Position numbers and translations under genes: made by a program. This document shows positions 1-8,581 of a stretch of DNA of 64,000 bases, piece after piece. Numbering within the stretch: position 1 is the stretch's first letter; every line of letters starts with the position of its first letter. The DNA comes from Burkholderia sp. Bp9142 (lineage in GTDB: Bacteria > Pseudomonadota > Gammaproteobacteria > Burkholderiales > Burkholderiaceae), in the NCBI RefSeq assembly GCF_003853415.1, contig NZ_QTPP01000010.1, forward strand, positions 1-64,000. Direction: 5' to 3'. A model generated the notes under the pieces. The model was not told where the DNA came from. It searched no databases and saw only the letters and a list, made by a program, of their open reading frames with translations.

Positions 1-369
1 ATCCAGCCGATGTTCGAATTCGGCTACGGGCTGTCGTACACGCACTTCGCGTATTCGGGGCTGTCGGTGTCGCGGCAGCGGGACGGCTCGCTGAGTGTCG
101 CGTTTACCGTGCGCAACGACGGCCGCGTCGCCGGCGCGGAAACGCCGCAGGTCTATCTCGGCGTGCCGTACAAGGACGAACCGCCGAAGCGGCTGGTCGG
201 CTGGGAGAAGATCCGGCTGAACCCGGGCGAGGCACGGCATGTGCGCGTGACCGTGTCGGCGCGGATGCAGAGCGTGTGGGACACGTCGCGCAACGGCTGG
301 CGCATGGTGCCGGGCGGGACCGTGTATGTCGGTGCGTCGTCGCGGGATATCCGGCTGCAGGGTAGCTGA
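1..369 (+). CDS. Beta-glucosidase, GH3 family, C-terminal fragment
   Basis: Only the last 122 codons are inside the window; the gene starts upstream. The visible part opens with the FGYGLSYTHF motif, which in GH3 beta-glucosidases begins the C-terminal fibronectin-III-like domain, and continues through a beta-rich segment with VRNDGRVAGAETPQVYL and GWEKIRLNPGEA, both typical of that domain. The catalytic (beta/alpha)8 and sandwich domains are not visible, so substrate preference and secretion signal cannot be judged. The stop is a TGA at 367-369. No neighbour in the window suggests which glucoside it acts on. Confidence 0.9.
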   Translation: MQPMFEFGYGLSYTHFAYSGLSVSRQRDGSLSVAFTVRNDGRVAGAETPQVYLGVPYKDEPPKRLVGWEKIRLNPGEARHVRVTVSARMQSVWDTSRNGWRMVPGGTVYVGASSRDIRLQGS

Positions 370-452
370 CCGACGATGGCGTGACCGGAAGCGCCGCGTG
401 CGGCGCTTCCGGTGTCCGTGCAGGGGCCCCTTTCCCCGGCCACCTGTGCCGG

Positions 453-560
453 CTACCGGAGCAACAGCGCCAGCAGCGTCGCGAGCGCGGCGATCCCGAC
501 GATCCCCGCCGCCAGGCCCGCCAGATGCGCGGCGACCGCGAGGCCCGCGGGCAACCGCAT
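453..560 (-). CDS. Candidate 35-aa hydrophobic membrane peptide
   Basis: Short reading frame starting MRLPAGLAVAAHLAG and ending LLALLLR. Its ATG lies two bases after the stop codon of the DUF4865 gene on the same strand, the spacing expected of translational coupling. About 25 of 35 residues (Ala, Leu, Gly, Ile, Val) would form one transmembrane helix, with single Arg residues near each end. No separate ribosome binding site is obvious, which fits coupling. I do not recognise a family. High-GC DNA can give Ala/Leu-rich frames by chance, so this is only a candidate. Confidence 0.4.
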   Translation of the reverse strand: MRLPAGLAVAAHLAGLAAGIVGIAALATLLALLLR

Positions 561-562
561 CG

Positions 563-1138
563 TCACGCGCTCCCTTCCAGCGTGTCCAGCAACGGCCGCG
601 CGAAATGCAGCACCTGATACACCGTGCCCGCGCCGTCGTCGTCCGGCTCATGCTCCGAGACGAGCGCCCGCGTCAGCCTCCAGCGCGCCGGATCGACGCT
701 GACGGCCGCCGCGACGACACCCGGCCGTCCCGCCGTTTCGCGATTGTGTGCGATCTCCCGCGCGAGCGCGGCGTCGAGATCGGCATCCGCCGCGATGTCG
801 ACGGCCTCGAGACGAACGAAGCGCGCCGTCGCTGCGCACCCCTTGCGCGCATCGAGCGCAACCCGGACCTCGACCGGCGGCCGTCCGAAACTGTCCGTCA
901 CGCCCCGGAAGCGGCCGTCCGCGACGAATTCGGCGAACGCCCGGTCGGAGCGCCACAGATAGAACGACGCATAGCCGTTTTCCGTCGCACCGTAGCGGCC
1001 GGCCTCGCGCAGCAGGAAACCCTTGAACAGCAGTTCGGGCGTGTCGTCCCAGCGCCCGCCGCGCTCGCGCACGCGATCGCGAATGATGTCGAGGTCGTAG
1101 TCCGCCGGCAGGCGGTGCATGTAATACGCGGTCAGCAT
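563..1138 (-). CDS. DUF4865 family protein
   Basis: 191-residue cytoplasmic protein beginning MLTAYYMHRLPADYDLD. The N-terminal pattern LPADYDxDIIRxRV, the following FKGFL and the YxLW segment are what I associate with DUF4865, a family of unknown function usually found beside a LysR regulator in proteobacteria, as here. The start at 1138 is chosen because AGGAGGCG precedes it at good spacing; an upstream in-frame ATG at 1219 has no such site. It is divergent from the LysR gene at 1278, whose product is the likely regulator. The C-terminal half resembles a ferredoxin-like fold only by guess. Confidence 0.8.
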   Translation of the reverse strand: MLTAYYMHRLPADYDLDIIRDRVRERGGRWDDTPELLFKGFLLREAGRYGATENGYASFYLWRSDRAFAEFVADGRFRGVTDSFGRPPVEVRVALDARKGCAATARFVRLEAVDIAADADLDAALAREIAHNRETAGRPGVVAAAVSVDPARWRLTRALVSEHEPDDDGAGTVYQVLHFARPLLDTLEGSA

Positions 1139-1277
1139 GGGCGCCTCCTGGCGAAAGAAACGGCATGAATCGGGCGGATTTCGGAACGGCTGGACACAGC
1201 GTAGAAGGCCTTGAATCATTTGAAAAGGCGATGGCAGAATATTTCAATGATTCGTTTTCAAAATGGAGGAATGCGCG

Positions 1278-2135
1278 ATGAAAACGCTCGACATCGACGC
1301 CGTGCATGCGTTCGTGCTGACCGCCGACCTCAGGAGTTTTACGCGCGCCGCCGAGGCGATCGACACGACGCAGTCCGCGGTGAGCCTGAAAATCAAGCGG
1401 CTCGAAGACGCGCTCGGCCGCCGGTTGCTCGAGCGCACGCCGCGCCAGGTGCGCCTGTCGGCCGACGGCGCCGCGTTCCTCGAACCGGCCCGCGCCCTGG
1501 TCGCGGCTCACCAGGGCGCGGTCGGCGCGTTCGGCACGGGCCAGCGGCGGCTGGTCATCGGCGTCAGCCACCATGTCGTCGGCGCGGATCTGCCGATGCT
1601 GCTGCGGCGCATGAACGACGCGGAACCCGGCCTCGTGCTGGAAATTCGGGTCGCGGCGTCGCGCGACGTGCTCGACGCATTCGATCGAGGCCGACTCGAT
1701 GCCGCTGTCGTCCTGCAGCACGACAGCCGGCGCCTCGACGGCGAGACGATCCTGTCGGAATCGTTCGGCTGGATGGCCGCGGCCGATTTCGAGTACCATC
1801 CGCCGCAACCGCTGCGGCTCGCCACGCAGGCAGAACCGTGCAGCGTGCGGCGCATGGCGGTCGGCGCGCTCGACGAAGCCGGTGTCGCGTGGACGGAAGT
1901 GTTCGTCGGTGGCGGCGTCGCGACGATCGGCGCGGCGGTATCGGCCGGGCTGGCCGTCGCGGCGCTCGGGCATCGCGTCGCACCATCGGGCACCGTCGAC
2001 GTCGGTACGCAGTATGGATTGCCGCCGCTGCCGGCCCGCGACGTCGTGCTGTACACGAACCGGACCGATGCGCACGCAAGACAGGCAATGCGCACGCTGG
2101 GGGCGGCGCTCCGGTCGTCGGTCGGGAGGCGGTAA
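1278..2135 (+). CDS. LysR family transcriptional regulator
   Basis: 285-residue LysR-type regulator. Residues about 4-62 are the winged helix-turn-helix (DAVHAFVLTADLRSFTRAAEAI, then TTQSAVSLKIKRLEDALGRRLLERTPRQV), followed by a substrate-binding domain to the end. The start is at 1278 because GGAGGA sits eight bases upstream. It is divergent from the DUF4865 gene with a 139-bp shared promoter region, the standard arrangement for a LysR regulator and its target. The effector is unknown. The effector domain is a little short but complete. Confidence 0.9.
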   Translation: MKTLDIDAVHAFVLTADLRSFTRAAEAIDTTQSAVSLKIKRLEDALGRRLLERTPRQVRLSADGAAFLEPARALVAAHQGAVGAFGTGQRRLVIGVSHHVVGADLPMLLRRMNDAEPGLVLEIRVAASRDVLDAFDRGRLDAAVVLQHDSRRLDGETILSESFGWMAAADFEYHPPQPLRLATQAEPCSVRRMAVGALDEAGVAWTEVFVGGGVATIGAAVSAGLAVAALGHRVAPSGTVDVGTQYGLPPLPARDVVLYTNRTDAHARQAMRTLGAALRSSVGRR

Positions 2136-2398
2136 AAGGCACGCGGCGAATCGCGAACGCGGCATCGTCGCCGGTCTGCGCCGCAGTACCGAACCCGGCA
2201 CGATACCGGCGTGCGTCGCGGGCGGGTTAGCCATCGCCCCGCCCGCTCGGGGTATCCTTCGTCACACGCCACCGCGCGGCCGCCCCGTTCATCGGCCGGC
2301 CGCGCGACCGGCATGCGGACGCCGAACCGCGCAGCGCATTCGCCCCGGCCGAGACAGAACGCGCCCGCCATGCGGGCAACCCACTGCATGCTCCGTGC

Positions 2399-3004
2399 AT
2401 GCCGACAACGATCAACGTGACTTACACCCTATCCGCTTCCCGCACGACCGAACTCGAAATCCGCAAGAGCCGCTTCATCGCGCACGCGATTCCGGTTGAA
2501 GACCGCGACGCCGCGATGCAGGCGCTGCAGCGCCTGCGCGCCGAGCACCCGACGGCCACCCACGTCTGCTGGGCGCTGCTCGCGGGCGGCCAATCCGGCA
2601 TGTCGGACGACGGCGAGCCGTCGGGCACCGCCGGCCGGCCGATCCTCGAAGTGCTGCGTCATCACGATCTCGACGGTGTGCTCGGCGCGGTCGTCCGCTA
2701 CTACGGCGGCGTGAAGCTCGGCGCGGGCGGCCTGGTGCGCGCCTATACGGATGCGATCGCCTCCGCGCTGCTCGACGCCGAGCGCGTCGAACGCATTCGC
2801 CACACGCGCTTCGCGATCGAAATCGGCTATCCGGACGAAGCGCGCGTGCGCCGCTGGATCGAGCAGGCGGGTTACGAGCTGGTGGACAGTGCGTACGGGA
2901 TGACGGTGCGGCTCGTCATCAAGCTGCCGGAAACGGCCGAAGCGGCGGCGAAAGCCGAGCTGTTCGACCTGACGCAGGGGCGCTCGGGCTTCCCTGACCT
3001 GTGA
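2399..3004 (+). CDS. yigZ: YigZ/IMPACT family protein
   Basis: 201-residue protein of the UPF0029/IMPACT family. Residues about 10-115 carry the conserved core: KSRFIAHAIPV, HVCWALL, DDGEPSGTAGRPIL and VVRYYGGVKLGAGGLVRAY, followed by the small C-terminal DUF1949-type domain. Bacterial members are implicated loosely in translation-linked or nucleotide-binding roles, and none has a firm catalytic activity. The ATG at 2399 matches the usual N-terminus (YTL..SRTTELEIRKSRF). The 263 bp before it hold a GC-rich stem (2273-2282 with 2297-2306) but no gene. Confidence 0.92.
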   Translation: MPTTINVTYTLSASRTTELEIRKSRFIAHAIPVEDRDAAMQALQRLRAEHPTATHVCWALLAGGQSGMSDDGEPSGTAGRPILEVLRHHDLDGVLGAVVRYYGGVKLGAGGLVRAYTDAIASALLDAERVERIRHTRFAIEIGYPDEARVRRWIEQAGYELVDSAYGMTVRLVIKLPETAEAAAKAELFDLTQGRSGFPDL

Positions 3005-3210
3005 CGAACGGCCGGCCGCACTGCCTCCGCGTCACGGATTCGCGACGACCCCGCGAAAATTCAGATACGTCCGATAGAAAAACCGCGCACCGAAATTTAA
3101 TCTCCTGCATTCCCGGTGCGGCGTTTCGCAAACGGCTGGCCGGGCATGCAGACACGCAGCCCATCGCGCGTCGCAAGCAATCAGAATCAAGCTACGGGGA
3201 TATCGGACGC

Positions 3211-3498
3211 ATGCAACTGCAAAAACTGCAAGCCCAGCTTGCGGAACTCGATCGACGCATCCAGGCGGCACGTCGCCGTGAACGCGACGCGGCACTCGTT
3301 CGGGTGCGCCGGCTCGTGACGAACTATGCGCTGACCGCGCGGGAAATATTCGGGCAGGGTTACAACGATCGCGCGAAGCTGTTCACGGTCGGTGCGAAAT
3401 ATCGCGACCCGGCGACGGGCGCGACGTGGAGCGGACGCGGCCGCGCACCCGCCTGGATCGCCGGCCGCGACCGTGCCGCGTTCCTGATCCGGGAGTGA
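3211..3498 (+). CDS. H-NS family nucleoid-associated protein
   Basis: 95-residue H-NS-like DNA-binding protein. Residues 1-45 form a predicted coiled-coil oligomerisation segment (LQKLQAQLAELDRRIQAARRRE). Residues about 62-92 carry the H-NS C-terminal DNA-binding signature KYRDPATGATWSGRGRAPAW. Members silence AT-rich horizontally acquired DNA. Burkholderia genomes encode many small paralogues of this size. The ATG at 3211 is preferred because the family starts with this short helix; a longer in-frame extension back to 3001 would be atypical. The upstream 200 bp are locally AT-richer (for example 3056-3105), as expected for an autoregulated promoter. Confidence 0.88.
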   Translation: MQLQKLQAQLAELDRRIQAARRRERDAALVRVRRLVTNYALTAREIFGQGYNDRAKLFTVGAKYRDPATGATWSGRGRAPAWIAGRDRAAFLIRE

Positions 3499-3558
3499 GG
3501 CGCGCCGCGTTGCACGCGCGCCCCCGTGACCGCTCCGGCCGGCCTGCACCGCTCGCGC

Positions 3559-4509
3559 TCAATAAGTGTCCGGCACGATCATGGTGTCCGGCACCGGACG
3601 GCGAATGTAGTCCTCGTGATGCTCGCGCTGCGGCAAATCGATCGTCGGGCGCGGCACCTCGTGATACGGCACCTGGGTCAGCAGATGGTGGATGCAGTTC
3701 AGGCGCGCGCGCTTCTTGTCGACCGCCTGCACGACCCACCACGGCGCATCCGGAATATGCGTGCGCTGCAGCATTTCTTCCTTCGCGGCCGTATAGGCTT
3801 CCCAGCGGCGGCGGCTCTCGAGGTCCATCGGGCTCAGCTTCCACTGCTTCAGCGGATCCTCGATCCGGCTCTGGAACCGCACTTCCTGCTCGTGATCGGT
3901 GATCGAAAACCAGTACTTGACGATCTGGATCCCGCTGCGCACCAGCATCTTCTCGAACTCGGGCACCGAGCGGAAAAACTCCTCGTATTCGTCGTCGGTA
4001 CAGAAATTCATCACGCGCTCGACACCTGCGCGGTTGTACCAGCTGCGATCGAACAGCACGATCTCGCCGCCGGCCGGCAGATGCGCGACATAGCGCTGGA
4101 AATACCACTGCGTGCGCTCGCGGTTGCTCGGCGCCGGCAGCGCCGCCACGCGGCACACGCGCGGGTTCAGGCGCTGCGTGATGCGCTTGATCGCGCCGCC
4201 CTTGCCTGCCGCGTCGCGGCCTTCGAAAATCACGACGAGCCGGTGCCCCGTGCTCACGACCCAGTCCTGCAGCTTCACGAGTTCGCCCTGCAGCCGGAAC
4301 AGCTCGCGGAAATACTGCTTGCGCGCTTCGCGGCGCTCCGGCGAGAACAGCAGATCCTCGTCGTCGTCGAAGCGGCGGTCGTCGAGCTCCATTTCGAGCT
4401 CCTCGTCGTACGCGTCGACGAGGTCCTCCTCGAAACGGCGCTGGCGCGACTCGAGCGATGCCGTATCGGTGAAGTTGTCGGTCTCGGTGCGGGTATCGTT
4501 ATCGCCCAT
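3559..4509 (-). CDS. ppk2: Polyphosphate kinase 2
   Basis: 316-residue PPK2-family kinase that transfers phosphate between polyphosphate and nucleotides. Walker A is GRDAAGKGG at residues 97-105 and the Walker B/lid region is FDRSWYNRAG at 153-162, both intact. The first 55 residues are an acidic extension (EEDLVDAYDEELEMELDDRRFDDDED) seen in single-domain class I PPK2 proteins. The start at 4509 follows AAGGAGG at ideal spacing. It lies 131 bp downstream of the HxlR gene with a terminator between them, so it is probably transcribed alone. ADP versus GDP preference cannot be read from the sequence. Confidence 0.95.
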   Translation of the reverse strand: MGDNDTRTETDNFTDTASLESRQRRFEEDLVDAYDEELEMELDDRRFDDDEDLLFSPERREARKQYFRELFRLQGELVKLQDWVVSTGHRLVVIFEGRDAAGKGGAIKRITQRLNPRVCRVAALPAPSNRERTQWYFQRYVAHLPAGGEIVLFDRSWYNRAGVERVMNFCTDDEYEEFFRSVPEFEKMLVRSGIQIVKYWFSITDHEQEVRFQSRIEDPLKQWKLSPMDLESRRRWEAYTAAKEEMLQRTHIPDAPWWVVQAVDKKRARLNCIHHLLTQVPYHEVPRPTIDLPQREHHEDYIRRPVPDTMIVPDTY

Positions 4510-4578
4510 GGGGCCTCCTTCCTTCAGTTGACGCAGCCAAACTCCGCCATTATCCCAGTGTTGCGCGTCAAATTGATG

Positions 4579-4600
4579 AAAAAGGGGCCGATCCGCCCCT
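4579..4600 (-). terminator. Rho-independent terminator of the HxlR gene
   Basis: On the minus strand a 6-bp stem AGGGGC/GCCCCT with a 6-nt loop is followed by TTTTT. It lies about 40 bp past the stop codon of the HxlR gene and separates it from ppk2. Confidence 0.7.
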
Positions 4601-4640
4601 CGGAAGCGAAAAGCGGCGACGCACGCCCGATCGCAGTGCA

Positions 4641-5090
4641 TCAGCCGGACGGCGGCAGCACGACCGTGTCCTCTGGCCCGAGCACGCGCCCGTCCTGCGA
4701 GCGAAGCTCCAGCTTCCTGACGGGCAGGCCCTTCTTCCGGTCGACGAGGAGCACGTGTGCCTCGTCCGGTTCGAAGCAGAAATCCTCGCCCCACTGCCGC
4801 AGCGCGACGAGCACCGGAAACAGGCCGCGCCCCTTCTCGGTCAGCACGTACTCGTGATGCGCGCCGCCGTCCGCGGCCGGCACCACGTCCATGATTCCGT
4901 GTGCGACGAGATTGCGCAAACGCGCCGCGAGAATGTTCTTCGCCAGACCGAGGCTCGTCCGGAATTCGCCGAAGCGGCGGCGCCCGTCGAAGGCGTCGCG
5001 CACGATCAGCAGCGACCACCAGTCGCCAATCGCGTCCAGCGGGCGGGCAACGCCGCAAGGGGAATCTTCGTGGGTGGTTCGTCTGGTCAT
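4641..5090 (-). CDS. HxlR family transcriptional regulator
   Basis: 149-residue winged-helix regulator. The HxlR core is clear: CGVARPLDAIGDWWSLLIVRDAFDGRRRFGEF followed by LGLAKNILAARLRNLVAHGIM and the wing YVLTEKGRGLFPVLVALRQWG. It has no metal- or ligand-binding domain beyond the HTH, typical for the family. The start is uncertain: ATG at 5090 is chosen by family length, while ATG 5120 and TTG 5126 are in frame and none has a strong ribosome binding site. It is divergent from the alpha/beta hydrolase at 5418; matched palindromes near both genes suggest it represses both. Confidence 0.88.
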   Translation of the reverse strand: MTRRTTHEDSPCGVARPLDAIGDWWSLLIVRDAFDGRRRFGEFRTSLGLAKNILAARLRNLVAHGIMDVVPAADGGAHHEYVLTEKGRGLFPVLVALRQWGEDFCFEPDEAHVLLVDRKKGLPVRKLELRSQDGRVLGPEDTVVLPPSG

Positions 5091-5131
5091 CGATGCGGGT
5101 CGAACGGCGGATCGCGCCATTGGCAATGAAT

Positions 5132-5148
5132 GGTTTCAATATAAAACC
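5132..5148. promoter_or_regulatory. Candidate HxlR operator 1
   Basis: GGTTTCAATATAAAACC is a near-perfect inverted repeat (GGTTT/AAACC arms) about 40 bp upstream of the HxlR start. It matches the second site at 5371-5387 in 14 of 17 positions. Confidence 0.6.
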
Positions 5149-5370
5149 AACAATATCGAAAATCAATCGACCCGCGCCCACTGTTCGAGAAGCGCGAACG
5201 ATACGGGACTCGTCCTCGTGACTGGTTTTCCCGTTCACGCATATCGATGCGAAAACCCGCTGAATTCCCTACTCTTCCTGACCCGATGACCTCCCGTCGC
5301 CGAGGTATTCGAGCACGTCCTGATTATCCATTCGGTTGCAGCTTGCCATCTCCCGACTTACGCTCCCCAT

Positions 5371-5387
5371 GGTTTCAATTTGAAACT
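5371..5387. promoter_or_regulatory. Candidate HxlR operator 2
   Basis: GGTTTCAATTTGAAACT contains the inverted repeat GTTTCAA/TTGAAAC. It ends 30 bp upstream of the hydrolase start, where it would overlap or abut that promoter. It is the partner of the site at 5132-5148. Confidence 0.6.
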
Positions 5388-5417
5388 ATCCTCCTCGACC
5401 ATATGAAGGAGCGCTCG

Positions 5418-6341
5418 ATGATTTCGTCCGATGCCACGTTCGACGGCACCTTTCCATTCGCCCCGCGTTTCGACGACACGTCCGGTTTCCGGATGCACTA
5501 CGCGGACGAAGGCCCGCGCGACGGCGAGACCGTTCTGTGCCTCCACGGCGAACCTACCTGGGGTTACCTGTTCCGCCACCTGATCGCGGCACTGAGCCCG
5601 ACATGCCGGGTCGTCGTGCCCGATCACATGGGATTCGGCAAAAGCGCGACGCCGCAGGACCGCAGCTACTGGTTGCAGGACCATATCGACAACCTGGAGC
5701 GCTTCGTCCTCGCGCTCGACCTCGACCGCGTGACGCTGGTGATGCACGACTTCGGCGGCCCGGTCGGCATGGGCCTCGCCGCCCGTCATCCGGACCGCAT
5801 CCGGCGCATTGTGTCGGCGAACGGACCGACGCCGTTCGGCCAGCCCGACCTCGTCGAACGCCTGGCCGCGAACGGTCGCGACGCGCCGTGGTTCCAGTGG
5901 ATCATGCGCGCGGCCACGGACGGTTCGCTCGAAACGGTGCTCGGCCAGCTCGGTTTCAACATCCTGAGCACGCTGAAGCTGAACGGCTTCGAGAATCATG
6001 CGATCGTCACGGATACGTGGCTCGCCGCGTACGGCGCACCGTTTGCGCGGCCGGCCGACTGTATCGGCGCGATCGGATGGGCTCGGGGATTTGCCGACGG
6101 CGCACACCGGTTCGAGAAACCCGATGCGGCGGCGATACGCGCGATACGCGACAAGCCCGCGCTCGCGATCTGGGGAGACGCCGATCGAACGCTCGGCGCC
6201 CAGCATTTCCTGCCGCTGTTCACCGCGCTGTTTCCGTCGGCACCCGTCGATCGGCTGGCCGGCGTCGGGCACTATTGCTTCGAGGATGCGCCCGATGCGG
6301 TTGCGAGCCGGATCGCCGGATTCATCCGGGCCACCGCCTGA
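5418..6341 (+). CDS. Haloalkane dehalogenase-like alpha/beta hydrolase
   Basis: 307-residue alpha/beta-hydrolase closest in motif to haloalkane dehalogenases: HGEPTWGYLFRHL at residues 43-55, PDHMGFGKS at 68-76, the nucleophile elbow HDFGGPVG with Asp111, and a C-terminal catalytic His in GVGHYCFED. True dehalogenases carry Trp directly after the nucleophile (HDWGG) to hold the halide; here it is Phe112, so halide release may be weak or the substrate different. The start at 5418 follows GAAGGAG at six-base spacing. It is divergent from the HxlR regulator and probably controlled by it. Confidence 0.8.
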   Translation: MISSDATFDGTFPFAPRFDDTSGFRMHYADEGPRDGETVLCLHGEPTWGYLFRHLIAALSPTCRVVVPDHMGFGKSATPQDRSYWLQDHIDNLERFVLALDLDRVTLVMHDFGGPVGMGLAARHPDRIRRIVSANGPTPFGQPDLVERLAANGRDAPWFQWIMRAATDGSLETVLGQLGFNILSTLKLNGFENHAIVTDTWLAAYGAPFARPADCIGAIGWARGFADGAHRFEKPDAAAIRAIRDKPALAIWGDADRTLGAQHFLPLFTALFPSAPVDRLAGVGHYCFEDAPDAVASRIAGFIRATA

Positions 6342-6458
6342 GCGTTGCATCGCGCGCGTGAGCGCTGCGGTGCGATTCCCCGACCGGGAGCGGGCGAATA
6401 CCGGGCCGGGGAACCGCATGCGCGGCCGCTGTCGCAAACGCGCATGCGCCGCCCTGCG

Positions 6459-8180
6459 TCACCGAATGATCCGCGTCACCCCGCGCCCGCGCGGATCGGC
6501 CATCGCCTCCGGCGTCCTGCCATCGACCTTGATCACCTGGATGTCGCCGCTGAAGTCCTGTCCCTTCAACGTGTAGCCGCGCGCCTCGATCTGCTTCGCG
6601 AGCTCGCCTTCGATCGGGTGGTACGGCTCCCAGAAGATCGTGTTCGGCGGCAGCAGCTGATGGTGGAAGCGCATCGCGCCGACGGCCTCCTTCAACGGCA
6701 TCCTGAAGTCGTAGATGTTGTTGATCACCTGGAAGATCGACGTGAAGATCCGCGAGCCGCCCGGCGTGCCGATCACGAGCGACACCTTGCCGTCCTTCGT
6801 CATGATCGTCGGCGACATCGACGACAGCGGACGCTTCTTCGGCTCGATCGCGTTCGCATCGCTGCCGACCACGCCGAACATGTTCGCGACGCCCGGCTTC
6901 GCGGAGAAGTCGTCCATCTCGTCGTTCAGCACGATGCCGGTGCCGTCGGCGATCACGCCCGAACCGAAATAGCCGTTGATCGTGTACGTGTTCGACACCG
7001 CGTTGCCCCACTTGTCGACGACCGAGAAGTGCGTCGTTTCGGCCTTCTCGGGCATCGACGTGCCGAGGCCCGGCTGCACGCTCTTCGTGTCGGACGGCTC
7101 CTTCGGATTGACCTCCGCCGCGCGCTTCGCGATGTACGCGTCGTCGGTCAGCTGCGCGATCGGCACCTTGTAGAAGTCGGGGTCGCCGAGGTATTGCGCG
7201 CGATCGGCGAACACGCGCTTCTCGATTTCGGCGACCAGGTGGATGTATTGCGGCGAGTTGAGCTTCACGCCCTCGAAGTCCTGCTTCAGGTCCGCCTTCA
7301 TCTTCAGCAGCTGCACGAGGCCGATGCCGCCCGAGCTCGGCGGCGGCGCGGTGATCACGTCATAGCCGTTCCACTTCGCCTGCACCGGCTGGCGCCACAC
7401 CGCGCGGTATTGCGCGAGATCCTCGGTCGTGATCAGCCCGTTGCCGTCGCCGGTCTTCATCGACGCGGCGATCAGCTGGGCCGTCTTGCCCTTGTAGAAG
7501 CCGTTCGCGCCGTCGTTCGCAATCCGCACGAGCACGTCGGCGAGATCGGGCTGCTTGAAGTTCGACCCGGCCTTCATCGTGGAGAAGTACTTGTCGAAGT
7601 TGGTCTTGCCGCCGAACTCCTTCGACGCGTCGACGCCGCGCTGCGCGAGCTGTTCGTCGACGACGAAGCCGTCGCGCGCATAGTGGATCGCCGGCGCGAG
7701 CACCTGCTTCCACTTCAGCTTGCCGAAGCGCTTCTGCGCTTCCCACATGCCCGCGACCGTGCCCGGCACGCCAGCCGCGCGCGGGCCGTACAGGCTCATG
7801 CCCGCGACGACGTTGCCGTCCTTGTCGAGGTACATGTCCTTCGTCGCGGCGAGCGGCGCGCGTTCGCGGTAGTCGATGAAGTACGGCTTGCCGTCCTTGT
7901 AGATCGTCATGAAACCGCCACCGCCGATGTTGCCGGCTTCCGGATACGTGACGGCGAGCGTGAAGGCGATCGCGACAGCCGCGTCGATCGCGTTGCCGCC
8001 TTCCTTGAAGATCCGCTCCGCGGCGTCCGCGCTGTACTTGTCGGCCACCGCAACCGCCGAGCTCGTCAGGACCGCCGGCTGCGGCCCCTTCGCATAAGCC
8101 GGCGCGTTCGGCAGGAAGCCGATGCCGGCCACCGTCGCGAGCACGGCGGCGGATGATTTGAAGCGATTCAGCGTCGTCAT
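6459..8180 (-). CDS. ggt: Gamma-glutamyltransferase, periplasmic
   Basis: 573-residue precursor of gamma-glutamyltranspeptidase, which hydrolyses or transfers the gamma-glutamyl group of glutathione in the periplasm. Residues 1-30 form a signal peptide ending AYA. The self-processing nucleophile is Thr382 in ETTHFSVVD, so the protein would split into about 350-residue large and 190-residue small subunits. Other family motifs present are GNIGGGGFM (83-91) and PPPSSGGIGL (280-288). Length is normal. It stands alone, and its 400-bp upstream region holds the promoter. Confidence 0.95.
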   Translation of the reverse strand: MTTLNRFKSSAAVLATVAGIGFLPNAPAYAKGPQPAVLTSSAVAVADKYSADAAERIFKEGGNAIDAAVAIAFTLAVTYPEAGNIGGGGFMTIYKDGKPYFIDYRERAPLAATKDMYLDKDGNVVAGMSLYGPRAAGVPGTVAGMWEAQKRFGKLKWKQVLAPAIHYARDGFVVDEQLAQRGVDASKEFGGKTNFDKYFSTMKAGSNFKQPDLADVLVRIANDGANGFYKGKTAQLIAASMKTGDGNGLITTEDLAQYRAVWRQPVQAKWNGYDVITAPPPSSGGIGLVQLLKMKADLKQDFEGVKLNSPQYIHLVAEIEKRVFADRAQYLGDPDFYKVPIAQLTDDAYIAKRAAEVNPKEPSDTKSVQPGLGTSMPEKAETTHFSVVDKWGNAVSNTYTINGYFGSGVIADGTGIVLNDEMDDFSAKPGVANMFGVVGSDANAIEPKKRPLSSMSPTIMTKDGKVSLVIGTPGGSRIFTSIFQVINNIYDFRMPLKEAVGAMRFHHQLLPPNTIFWEPYHPIEGELAKQIEARGYTLKGQDFSGDIQVIKVDGRTPEAMADPRGRGVTRIIR

Positions 8181-8581
8181 TGCATGTCTCCCATGTGGAT
8201 CTCCAGCGGGCCGAAAAAAGCCCCTGATCCGCTTATATCCGCTGGCTCACGGTGGGCCATATGCCGGTTTCGTAGTGACGTGGGGCAATCGATCGAAAAT
8301 CACGCACCACACTACGAATCTCCTCGAATCGTGTGCGGTGGGTCACGCGCCGGTGCAAAGGCGGACACGCGGATCGGTCGAAATTGCATGCGACCCATGC
8401 GAGGCACGGCCCGCAATCGGAAAATCACGGCACGCGCCACTTGCGCGGCTCCGCCGCATGCAAAAAAACCGCGATCGAACCGCCCGCTGCGCGGGCCGAT
8501 CTGAGAAGATAGCGCCCCGCTTTCGCGCCCGATCGTTCGCGCTCGTTTGCCGCCGCTTCACGTTTTCTCGTCTCGTTTCCT
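8181..8581. other. Intergenic region between ggt and the YdjM-type gene
   Basis: About 400 bp between two divergent genes, with no convincing reading frame. It is somewhat AT-richer than the coding DNA. It contains a short direct repeat (GAAAATCACG at 8297-8306 and 8429-8438) and presumably both promoters. I see no strong terminator, RNA gene or palindrome. Confidence 0.5.

Noticed and set aside
2273..2306. 10-bp GC stem (CGCGCGGCCG/CGGCCGCGCG) after the LysR gene
   Set aside because: No T run and pure GC composition; likely chance in this DNA, at most a weak terminator.
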